64,000 bases of DNA from Planctomycetota bacterium. Lineage in GTDB: Bacteria; Planctomycetota; Planctomycetia; Pirellulales; UBA1268. A model generated the notes under the pieces. It did no database searches. It was not told the DNA's origin and saw only the letters and a list, made by a program, of their open reading frames with translations. Below, piece after piece: positions 35,739 through 43,740 of this stretch. The translations under genes were made by a program, and so were the position numbers. The first letter of the stretch is position 1, and each line of letters opens with the position of its first letter. The DNA lies in NCBI GenBank assembly GCA_003669605.1, contig QWOP01000026.1, forward strand, positions 1-64,000, given 5' to 3'.

Positions 35739-37922
35739 TCAGCGTTTGACTGGTTCGGAGTACGACGCCCGCTGCACCGGCGGCAGCGGCACGATCTGAT
35801 CCTTCCCCTGACGGGCCCGGGTGTCGATGCCGCTGTCGGCGAGGAGTCGCTCGAGGTCGTCGCGGCGCGACTGACCGTCGGCGGTGGCGGAGAGGACGAG
35901 TTCTGGTCGCCAGTACATCCGATCGCCGGCCAGCCCCCAGGCACGGACCTTGGCATGCAATGCCTGAACGAACGGATCGACTGCCTGCGCGGTGTCACCA
36001 TCGACCGGGACACGGGTCTGAATCCGTCGCCCGCTGTCATCCAGGATCCGCAGTTCATTGAGCGCGCATTCGACATGCACCGGACGGGTGAGGGGAATTG
36101 GCCGATCCCGGGTCTCGAGGCTGGCCCAGTTGCTTCCCCGGCTGTTGGCAAGCGAACCTCCCCCTGAACCTCCTGCCGTTCCCCCCGGCGATCCACCGAC
36201 GCTGAGCATCCCCGGCATCGTCACGTCTCCACCGGCCCCGCCGCTGGCGCCGTTGCCGGGCGTGCCACTGGGGGTCCCTCCCGCGGAACCGGCAGCGCCT
36301 GCTCCAGCCCCTCCCTGGCCACCGGCCTGGCTGCCAGCGAAACCAGATGCGTTCCCGGCGGCATAACGATCTCCCCCGGCGGCACCGCCGCCTCCAGGGC
36401 CGTCTCCCTGGCCCTCCCCCGGCACGCCTCCTCCGGGAGGCGATTGGCCACTGCCACTGGCGTCGGCCGCAGCGGCCATTCCCGGGGCGCCCCCTGGCTG
36501 TCCGTTGGGGGACAACTGTCCTGCCTGTCCAAACGGACCAGACGGCCCCGTTCCGCCGCCGGCGAGCCCGCCTGCCGAAGTTCCGGGAGCACCGCTTCCG
36601 CCCGGGCCGCCAAAGCCGGACGCCCCGAAGCGCCCACTCCCTTGCCGGCTGGAGAGAATCGCATCGCCCCCGGCCTCGCCGGGCTCACCGCCGGCAGCAA
36701 AGGGACGACCGGGCGCGATGTCTGCGCTCCTGCCGTCACCGGGGCCACCTCCGCCTTCCCCAGAGCCGCCAGCGCCACCGGGAACGGGCTGGCCGGTGGC
36801 GTTGCCGGCGACGCCACTGGGACCGGCGCCACCGGTGTTGCCAAGACCTCCCCTGCCGTTGCCAAAAGCGCTGCCGCCACGCCCGCCAGCGCCACCGGGA
36901 GCCGCCGCGCCTGCGGCCTTCTCTTCTGTCCAGTCAAACTGTGTCTGGTCCCCCAGCACACTCGGGCCGCCGTTCTCCTCGACGCCGCCGCGGGTGGGCG
37001 ACGCCCGGTACTGCCGGACCGGCTTCTGGGGCCGCTGCGGATGGTTCTCAACCAGCCAGGCCAAGCGGCGGCGTGATTCTTCGATCGCCCTATTCTCCAC
37101 CTCGGCGAGCAGCGGATCGGGTGGCGGATAGGCGATGGTCCAATCGTCATCGATGAGTTGGTAGCCAAACTCGTTACCCCAGGAAGTGATCGCCTCGCGG
37201 GCCGCGTAGTAGGCCATCACCCCCGACGGGCGCACCAGCAGCAACGGATAGGGCTGGACTGCCGGTTCACCGGGATTGACGCTTTTTCGTGCCACCTGCT
37301 CGCGGGCCGCGCGGAGGGCGCAGGCCAGTGGATTGCCAGGCCCCGGAGGCCCCTCGAAGTCGGACGGCGAAAGGCGGATGCCCTCGGGCTGGAGAAACAC
37401 GCCGTCGATACAGCACTCGATGTACAGAGGACGGCGGTGGGTGCCGTGCTTGCCGGCATAGGGAATGACCGCATACGCAGCAGGACGCTTGGCTTGGTCC
37501 TCAAGAGCCTTGTCGAGGGCTTCGCGGGCATTGGTGAGCCGCCCCTCAAGGGCCTCCAGTTCACCTTCGCCAGCCGCCTTCGATTCCCCCTCGAGGGCCT
37601 CGACCTGGCGACCGAGCTGCTCCATTTCGTCGCTGAGGGCACGCGTGTTTTCCTCCACGCTGGCCAAGCTCATCCGCGCCCGCGCCAGGTCGTCGCTGGT
37701 CCGCTGGCTGACGCCCTCGAGTTGCTCGCGGCGCCAACGGGCGTTGTCGCGAGCGAGTTCGAGTTCCTCCACCTCGGCGGTGGAGGCAACCTGCTGGCTC
37801 TGCGAGGCGGAGCGGCTGAAGAGCACCAGGAGCACAAGGAGTGCGCCCATGGTGCACAGCAGCACCGCCAGGAAGGGGAACAGCGAGATCGTCGGTGATG
37901 GGGCCGGGGTACGACGGCTCAT
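35739..37922 (-). CDS. ExbD-like protein with long Gly-rich region, second gene of the operon
   Basis: The N-terminus (SRRTPAPSPTISLFPFLAVL LCTMG) includes one membrane helix, typical of ExbD-like proteins with the cytoplasmic face first. A coiled coil (about residues 50-150) and a globular part with Pro-rich PYAGKHGTHRRPLYIECCID follow. From about residue 310 to 620 the sequence is dominated by Gly, with Ala, Ser and Pro (GNGRGGLGNTGGAGPSGVAG and similar), then a folded C-terminal domain (about 640-727). The start ATG overlaps the ExbB-like stop (ATGA). It is 727 residues, far larger than classic ExbD. The Gly-rich part may be a flexible periplasmic linker. Confidence 0.7.
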   Translation of the reverse strand: MSRRTPAPSPTISLFPFLAVLLCTMGALLVLLVLFSRSASQSQQVASTAEVEELELARDNARWRREQLEGVSQRTSDDLARARMSLASVEENTRALSDEMEQLGRQVEALEGESKAAGEGELEALEGRLTNAREALDKALEDQAKRPAAYAVIPYAGKHGTHRRPLYIECCIDGVFLQPEGIRLSPSDFEGPPGPGNPLACALRAAREQVARKSVNPGEPAVQPYPLLLVRPSGVMAYYAAREAITSWGNEFGYQLIDDDWTIAYPPPDPLLAEVENRAIEESRRRLAWLVENHPQRPQKPVRQYRASPTRGGVEENGGPSVLGDQTQFDWTEEKAAGAAAPGGAGGRGGSAFGNGRGGLGNTGGAGPSGVAGNATGQPVPGGAGGSGEGGGGPGDGRSADIAPGRPFAAGGEPGEAGGDAILSSRQGSGRFGASGFGGPGGSGAPGTSAGGLAGGGTGPSGPFGQAGQLSPNGQPGGAPGMAAAADASGSGQSPPGGGVPGEGQGDGPGGGGAAGGDRYAAGNASGFAGSQAGGQGGAGAGAAGSAGGTPSGTPGNGASGGAGGDVTMPGMLSVGGSPGGTAGGSGGGSLANSRGSNWASLETRDRPIPLTRPVHVECALNELRILDDSGRRIQTRVPVDGDTAQAVDPFVQALHAKVRAWGLAGDRMYWRPELVLSATADGQSRRDDLERLLADSGIDTRARQGKDQIVPLPPVQRASYSEPVKR

Positions 37923-39259
37923 GCGGCCCTTCTGGATCGCGGTGCGGCCTGGAGATCGATCCGTCGAGACTCGACGGAAGTGTCGGCCGCGCGGCCGGCA
38001 AGTAATTGCACCGCGGCAGCGAGGGTCGCGAGCGTCTCGTCGAACCGGCCTGTGGCGGTGAGGGCGGCGAGGTTCGATTCCAGCGACCGCTCAAGGTCTG
38101 TGACATCACGGGTGGCGTCGACGACCCGCTCGAGGAGTTCGGTCTGATCGGCGAGTGCCTGCTGATGCAGCTGGAAACCCTCCATGGCGGCGGTGAGGGC
38201 GTCAGCGGCACGCGCCCAGCGATCCTCGCGTTGGCTGTTGACGTGGGCGTGCGCCTGGGCGAGTGATTCGCTCCACTGCGCGAGCGTCGAGCCGAGTGAA
38301 TCGGAGAGTGCCGAGCGCAGTTCATCGCCACTGGCAGTCACCGCCTTCGACAGGCTCCCGGCTGCGGCCTGCTCCAATGCCCGCCAGGAGTGCTCCTGCG
38401 CTTCGAGCAGTTGTGAGGAACTGCGGGCCACTGCCTCTGAGAGGCGGGCCACGGCCACGGCAGTACCGTCTCCGGAATCGAGCGACTGGAACCGACCGGC
38501 GAGGCTCTTCCAAGCGGCTTCATCGACGCTCCCCAGCAGTGACTGCTCGGAGCGGTCGATCAAGAATTGGGTGAGCATCAGCACCATCGAGAGTGCCAGG
38601 GCGGTGGCGGTCGTGTCGAAGGCCACACCCAGGCCGGCAACGACGCCGGTGATGTTCTCCAGTTGGGTGGGAGAGAGATTGGCGATCGCCTCGGTGATGC
38701 CGATCACCGTCCCCAGAAAGCCCATGATCGGGATCGCCCAGATGACAAACCGCACGAGCCCATAACTCTGCGAAGCCCGGGCGGCGTCGAGATCGGAGAG
38801 GTATTTGAGATGGTCCTCAAGTCCCTCCGCCGACCCGGTCCGCACGACCAAGTCGAGCGCTTCACGGAGCCGGCGGACGAGGTACCCGCCGTCCTCTGTC
38901 GGAGCGGGAAGGGACTGCTGCAGCCCGACCGACTCAGACGGCTCTTGCCCTCCCTGGGGAATCTCCGTCAGCAACTGCTCGGCGACCCGCGATCGTTGGG
39001 AGTACACATCGAGCAGTTTCAGTCCCAGTGCCGACAGTCCGACGGTGAACATCACCGTCTCGACATACTCCACCCAGTGGCCCGCGAGGTAGCGGATCGT
39101 GCCGGCGTGAGTGATCACCCCACCATGGATGAGGGTGAAAAAACAAAAGGCCAGCGCTCCTCCCCAGAGGAGCGGCGAGCGGATGAGGACGGTGGTGAAA
39201 GCCTTGACGTACGACACCCGTTGCACCTCCCTGACAGGCTGGCCCGGTGGCCGGTTCAT
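37919..39259 (-). CDS. MotA/TolQ/ExbB proton-channel-family protein, first gene of the operon
   Basis: The C-terminal channel signature is clear: GLVRFVIWAIPIMGFLGTVI GITEAIANL, then VVAGLGVAFDTTATALALSM VLMLTQF, the ExbB/TolQ proton-channel pair of helices. Two further N-terminal helices (PLLWGGALAFCFFTLIHGGV and WVEYVETVMFTVGLSALGLK) are present, and a long soluble helical tail of about 170 residues follows. It forms the stator part of an energy-transducing complex with ExbD-like partners encoded downstream. ATG 39259 is preferred. The gene overlaps its neighbour by four bases, so the three proteins are probably made together. Confidence 0.82.
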   Translation of the reverse strand: MNRPPGQPVREVQRVSYVKAFTTVLIRSPLLWGGALAFCFFTLIHGGVITHAGTIRYLAGHWVEYVETVMFTVGLSALGLKLLDVYSQRSRVAEQLLTEIPQGGQEPSESVGLQQSLPAPTEDGGYLVRRLREALDLVVRTGSAEGLEDHLKYLSDLDAARASQSYGLVRFVIWAIPIMGFLGTVIGITEAIANLSPTQLENITGVVAGLGVAFDTTATALALSMVLMLTQFLIDRSEQSLLGSVDEAAWKSLAGRFQSLDSGDGTAVAVARLSEAVARSSSQLLEAQEHSWRALEQAAAGSLSKAVTASGDELRSALSDSLGSTLAQWSESLAQAHAHVNSQREDRWARAADALTAAMEGFQLHQQALADQTELLERVVDATRDVTDLERSLESNLAALTATGRFDETLATLAAAVQLLAGRAADTSVESRRIDLQAAPRSRRAA

Positions 39260-39325
39260 TGCCGCTCGGCATCCGCGAGGATGCACAGACCGGCACAGAC
39301 AACTCCATCGGTAGGGTTTGCCGGA

Positions 39326-39338
39326 TCGATTGAATCGA
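39326..39338. promoter_or_regulatory. Palindrome in the divergent gap
   Basis: The 13-base palindrome tcgattgaatcga lies between the minus-strand ExbB operon (start 39259) and the plus-strand gene at 39529. Such a site could bind a dimeric regulator acting on either side. This rests on symmetry alone. Confidence 0.3.
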
Positions 39339-39528
39339 AACCAGCGGCTGGGCGAAATGCCAGATGCACACCCTGGCGCCGCGGCAAGCCTGGCAACCTC
39401 GGAGGCAGAGGCAGGTGAGATGGGCGGGGTTGCCGCTGCCCCGCTCGCTCCCTACCTTCCCCACGGCCCAGGAGAGTTTTCCCACCGGCGCTCTCTGAGC
39501 GCCATCCACAATCCGATGGAGTTCACCG

Positions 39529-39960
39529 ATGGTTGATCCCCAAACTCCCAGTGGATTTCCGGCATCCCACAGACGTCGACGCTGGGGTCAGGCTGGGGCC
39601 GCAGCTCTCGTTGGCCTGGGAACGCTGGGCTGTGGCGGGATGCTCTTTGCCCAGCCGCGGCAGATCAGGCCCTCCCAGCCAGTCACCACCGAAGCCACGG
39701 CTGGCCCCGGACTGTGGGTCACGGCCACGCCGCTCGACGACGGACGCCAACTGCTCCTGGTGATCGATCCGCATCTCAAGAACGCCGCCGTCTACCATGT
39801 CGACGCCCAAACCGGGGCCATGACGCTGAAAAGTGCCCGGAACATCACCTACGATTTGATGGTTCAGGACTACAACTGCCAGGAACCGAGGCCGGCGGCC
39901 CTCCGGAAGATGCTCGAAGTGGGGGGAGAAACTGCCACGCCTGGGCAAATTCGTCCGTAA
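39529..39960 (+). CDS. Exported hypothetical protein (143 aa)
   Basis: An Arg-rich N-terminus and a hydrophobic stretch (QAGAAALVGLGTLGCGGMLFAQP) look like a signal peptide cleaved after Ala-Gln. The mature part contains LWVTATPLDDGRQLLLVIDP and AAVYHVDAQTGAMTLKSARN, repeated short strands like those of a small beta-propeller or beta-sandwich, and ends with a hydrophilic tail. I do not recognise the family. GGAG lies seven bases before the ATG. It is followed 127 bases later by the membrane-anchored HTH gene on the same strand. Confidence 0.62.
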   Translation: MVDPQTPSGFPASHRRRRWGQAGAAALVGLGTLGCGGMLFAQPRQIRPSQPVTTEATAGPGLWVTATPLDDGRQLLLVIDPHLKNAAVYHVDAQTGAMTLKSARNITYDLMVQDYNCQEPRPAALRKMLEVGGETATPGQIRP

Positions 39961-40087
39961 CTGGGTGTGCCGGCCATGCCGGAAGCGCAAGGCTCGTGCG
40001 GGAAAATGGACTTCGGCTGGGGATTCGTCGACACTGACGAGAGAGAGATCTCCCGCCCCCCGCACCCCGCACCCCGTCAAGGCAGCC

Positions 40088-41302
40088 ATGGCCGGCAAAT
40101 TCATGTCGATCGAGGAAGCCGCCAGGCTCCTGGGTGTTTCGAGCGATGAGATCAACCGTCTCGTCGACCGGAAGAAATTGTTCCCGATGCGCGACGGCGC
40201 CACCATGAAGTTCAAGGCCGACGAGGTCGAACGCTTGGTTCGCTCGCTGGGGGAGGAGGCCTCCTCGGCCAGCAGCGGGCTGGATCTCGAACTCGACACG
40301 CCGGGCATCGCCCTCCACGAACCGGGGCGGGATGGTGGTGGAGATGACGATCAACTGATCCTCGACGACGGCGACATCGCCGTCGATTCGATCTTCGGCA
40401 GTGCCACGCCTGCGGGGCCGTCGCCATCTGACACCGGCGTGGGGAAGGGCAGTGTTGCGGCTCAGAGCAACTCCGGCCTGTCGCTCTCCTCCCCCGGAGG
40501 ACTCTCCGGCGCCGACCTCCTCTTTGGAGACAGCGTGCTCGGCGACGACGCGGGGAGCGAGGACCTATCCCTGGAATCGATCATCGGTGCATCGTCGCCA
40601 TCGATCGGAAAGTCGGGGGCCAGCCCCTCTGGCATCTCGGGATCAGGGGGTTTGAGCATCGATCTCTCCGGGATCAGCGGCAGCGGTTCGGCACAGTCGG
40701 GGAAGGCCCTCGGTTCCGGGATCGGCGGTCTTTCCGGTCCAGGTCTCTCCGGTCCAGGTCTCTCCATCGCCGGCGGATCGGGGATCGGAGGTCTCTCCGG
40801 CCCCGGCCTCGGTGGCCTGTCGGGTCCGGGACTGTCTGGAGGCTTGGGGAGTGGCGTGTCGCTCGAGGGGAGCGGACTCGCCGACTCTGGCGTCGACCTG
40901 GGAAGCGCCTCAGCCGCCAAATCTGGTATCTCGGGGGACGACTTCGAGCTCGGTGGCGAGACCACCGACGACGAGAGTGCCAGCGTCGTGATCGCCTCCG
41001 ATTCCGAAGCCGGCGACTCCAGTTTCTTCGGCCAAACGCTCGGGGGGCAGTCCTCGACTTTCGGCGACGACAGTTCCCTCGGGTCGGCGGGTTCTTCGGA
41101 GGCCCTGGCCTTCCCCACAATAGCCCTCGACGAGATGTCGTTTAGTGTCTGGCAGATCGTCGGTCTGGTGTGTTGCTCGCTGCTGCTCCTCTTCGGGGGA
41201 TTCATCGCCTACGATCTGGTCCGGACAATCGGCAGTCCCGAAAGCACTACGCTCTCCAACCCGCTGCTCAACTCCCTGGCCGAAGCCTTCGGCTGGCGGT
41301 GA
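40088..41302 (+). CDS. Excisionase-type HTH protein with Gly/Ser-rich linker and C-terminal membrane anchor
   Basis: Residues 1-50 (KFMSIEEAARLLGVSSDEIN then RLVDRKKLFPMRDGATMKF) form an excisionase/MerR-type winged-helix DNA-binding domain. From about 150 to 300 the sequence is almost entirely Gly, Ser and Leu in repeats such as GLSGPGLSGPGLSIAGGSG. Near the C-terminus (about 352-376, SFSVWQIVGLVCCSLLLLFGGF) is a single transmembrane helix. The architecture suggests a DNA-binding head tethered to the membrane through a long flexible linker. Length is 404 residues. AAGG lies five bases upstream of the ATG. Target unknown; the HTH may bind DNA or be a protein-interaction module. Confidence 0.68.
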   Translation: MAGKFMSIEEAARLLGVSSDEINRLVDRKKLFPMRDGATMKFKADEVERLVRSLGEEASSASSGLDLELDTPGIALHEPGRDGGGDDDQLILDDGDIAVDSIFGSATPAGPSPSDTGVGKGSVAAQSNSGLSLSSPGGLSGADLLFGDSVLGDDAGSEDLSLESIIGASSPSIGKSGASPSGISGSGGLSIDLSGISGSGSAQSGKALGSGIGGLSGPGLSGPGLSIAGGSGIGGLSGPGLGGLSGPGLSGGLGSGVSLEGSGLADSGVDLGSASAAKSGISGDDFELGGETTDDESASVVIASDSEAGDSSFFGQTLGGQSSTFGDDSSLGSAGSSEALAFPTIALDEMSFSVWQIVGLVCCSLLLLFGGFIAYDLVRTIGSPESTTLSNPLLNSLAEAFGWR

Positions 41303-41508
41303 GCCCGCGTCCCGCCGCGGACGATCGCTCCGCGGGATCGTGAGAGACTCCCCACGAAGGCAGCGCTGGCTGCGGGCCTCCGCGGCCTCTGGTCTGGCGA
41401 CTATAATCGCGGGGCGGTCGCCCGTCCCCCTGTCGTGGGTGGCTGGGAGCCTGCGGATCATGAGATCATGCCTTCCCCCGAACGTTCTTTCCCCTGTCGC
41501 ACCCCTCT

Positions 41509-43740
41509 ATGGCAGCACGCCGGCTCGTCACCCCTGATCAACCGGCTCCCGTGCGGGCCGTGCTTGCGACGTACGAATTCCTGGCGTCGCTCCAGTTCGC
41601 CGTGGTGTTGATTGCCCTGCTGGGAATCGTCCTCGGGCTGGGGACGTTCGTCGAGAGCGGCTTCGGCACCGAGGCGGTGAAGTTTGGGGTCTGGAATACC
41701 TGGTGGTTTACGCTCCTCAACGCCCTCTTGGCGGTGAGCATCTTCTGCGCGGCGGCCATCCGTTACCCGTGGAAGCGGCATCAGACCGGATTCGTCATCA
41801 CCCACATCGGTTTGCTAACGCTCCTGACTGGCTGCTTTTTGTCGCAGCGCGGCGGCATCGACGCCCAATTGCCGCTTCTCGAGGGGCAGAAGGGGGGCCG
41901 GGCCTTCGAGGACTCCCACCATTTCTCCCTCCTCGTCCGCCCCTCGTCGGCGGGTCGCGACGCCGCTGGCACGACGGTGGGGCCGATCCGTTTCCGATCG
42001 GGTCCGTTCAACTGGGAGGAATTTGGCGGCCCGTCTGCATCGAATCGAAAAACTTCTGGCGAGACAGAATCGGGGCGCGGGGCCGTGCCGGTGCGGAGGA
42101 ATTGGTTCCCGTGGGGACTCGCCCCACGCGATCAGGGGGTGCTCCACGATGCAGACGGCGTCCGCCTGGAGGTCCTCGACTTCTACGCCGACTCCACTGC
42201 GGCCCTCGCTCCCAGCGTCAAATTGCGGATCGGCACCGACTCTTTCGAGGGCGCCGGGGCTGAGGGGATGTGGATGCCGGTCGATCTCGCCTGGCAGCCC
42301 GATCCACTCCGCGGAGCACAGTTGCGGCACCGCGGCAGCGTCGGCGGTGGCACGGTCGTGTTTTGGAAACTTTCGTCAGAGGACGAGGCCGAGGCCTTCC
42401 TCCTCGGTACCCCCGACCCGAAACTCGGTTTCGGGACCCGCGGTCAACTCGTGCTCGTGGCCGATGGAAAGGCCCACCGGGTGCTTGTCGATGACCTCGT
42501 GGGCCAGCCGCGGGCGGCCCTCGACGGCACCGAGTTGTTTGTGGAACTGAGCGATTTCCAGGACCAACTCTCCGCTGCAAGGCTCAAAGTTCGCCGCGGC
42601 ATCGAGGGGATTGACGAAGAAATGGTGGTCCTCGCAGACCTCCCTGAGGTCACGGTTCACGCGCCACGCACCGGCGTTCAGGGCACGCTCTGGATCGAGC
42701 GGGAGACCAGCGATGCCTCCGAGCGAATGCAGGGGAGGGCCCGCAGCCGGATCGACATCGTGCAAGCACCATCGAAGGGCCTGAAATCAGTTCCCCCCGG
42801 CCAACCGAGTGCTCCGAACCATCGGCTTCTCTACCGGCGTTGGCAAGCGCCGCTGGTCACGGCGGGCGAACTGCCCATCGACGGCAGTCCGGTGCCGGCC
42901 TTCGAGATGCCCCGTGCGAAACTCGAGATGCGCCTCGACCGCTTCCTCCCCGCCGATCAACTGGAGATCGCCACGCTGCCGCTCCCCTTCAGCAAGGACA
43001 AGGCCCCCTCGTCCAAGCGCCGCGCGGCGCGCGTCCGGCTTTCGGTCGACGGCAAGGCGGAGGAGTTTTGGCTGGCGGGAATCCCGGTGCAGCCGATCGA
43101 CGAGGCCCCCAGCCCCACCGAAGAACGCACCGTCAGCGGACCGCGGCGGAGCGTGACGGTGCGGATGATGCCCGATGCGATCGACATCGGCTTTGACATC
43201 AAGCTCGACAACTTTGAACGGAAACTCGACCCGGGCACCTCGCAGGCCTCACACTTCTCGAGCCTCGTCGAGTTTCTCGACCGATCGGGCCGGGCATTGG
43301 TATCGAGACCAGTCACGATCACCATGAACGCCCCGGTCGATTTCTCCGATCCGGGCAACGGCCGCTCCTACCGGCTCTTCCAGGAGAGCTTTATGGGGCC
43401 GTGGATGCCGGGTGACGACCTCTACGAGAAGTTCACCAAGAACAGCCCGGAAAAGCCCGAGAAGCTCGAGGCTTCGGTGCTGACGGTCAATTATGACCCC
43501 GGCCGCGGCGTGAAATACCTCGGCTGCGGCCTGATCGTGGCGGGGATCTTCACGATGTTTTACATGCGGGCCTACTTCTTCCGACCACGTCGGGATCACG
43601 GAGATGACGACACCCCCAGCCCCCGGCATGCCCCAGTGGCCACTGGCACCGGCGGCGATGGGCGCGAGGGTGCCAATCGCGGGGCACGGCACGGGGATTC
43701 CGCCCCGGCCAGCCGCAGGAAACAACGAGGTGCTCGATGA
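41509..43740 (+). CDS. resB: ResB-like cytochrome c biogenesis protein
   Basis: Residues 1-110 hold two or three membrane helices (FLASLQFAVVLIALLGIVLG, WWFTLLNALLAVSIFCAAAI, VITHIGLLTLLTGCF), and a C-terminal helix lies near 680. A large soluble periplasmic domain lies between. This is the ResB/Ccs1 pattern: with CcsA it binds haem, exports it and holds apocytochrome c for attachment (System II). The long periplasmic domain is usual for the family. The C-terminus is Gly/Arg-rich. The stop overlaps the next start (ATGA), coupling it to CcsA at 43737. No ribosome site is strong at ATG 41509. Confidence 0.82.
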   Translation: MAARRLVTPDQPAPVRAVLATYEFLASLQFAVVLIALLGIVLGLGTFVESGFGTEAVKFGVWNTWWFTLLNALLAVSIFCAAAIRYPWKRHQTGFVITHIGLLTLLTGCFLSQRGGIDAQLPLLEGQKGGRAFEDSHHFSLLVRPSSAGRDAAGTTVGPIRFRSGPFNWEEFGGPSASNRKTSGETESGRGAVPVRRNWFPWGLAPRDQGVLHDADGVRLEVLDFYADSTAALAPSVKLRIGTDSFEGAGAEGMWMPVDLAWQPDPLRGAQLRHRGSVGGGTVVFWKLSSEDEAEAFLLGTPDPKLGFGTRGQLVLVADGKAHRVLVDDLVGQPRAALDGTELFVELSDFQDQLSAARLKVRRGIEGIDEEMVVLADLPEVTVHAPRTGVQGTLWIERETSDASERMQGRARSRIDIVQAPSKGLKSVPPGQPSAPNHRLLYRRWQAPLVTAGELPIDGSPVPAFEMPRAKLEMRLDRFLPADQLEIATLPLPFSKDKAPSSKRRAARVRLSVDGKAEEFWLAGIPVQPIDEAPSPTEERTVSGPRRSVTVRMMPDAIDIGFDIKLDNFERKLDPGTSQASHFSSLVEFLDRSGRALVSRPVTITMNAPVDFSDPGNGRSYRLFQESFMGPWMPGDDLYEKFTKNSPEKPEKLEASVLTVNYDPGRGVKYLGCGLIVAGIFTMFYMRAYFFRPRRDHGDDDTPSPRHAPVATGTGGDGREGANRGARHGDSAPASRRKQRGAR

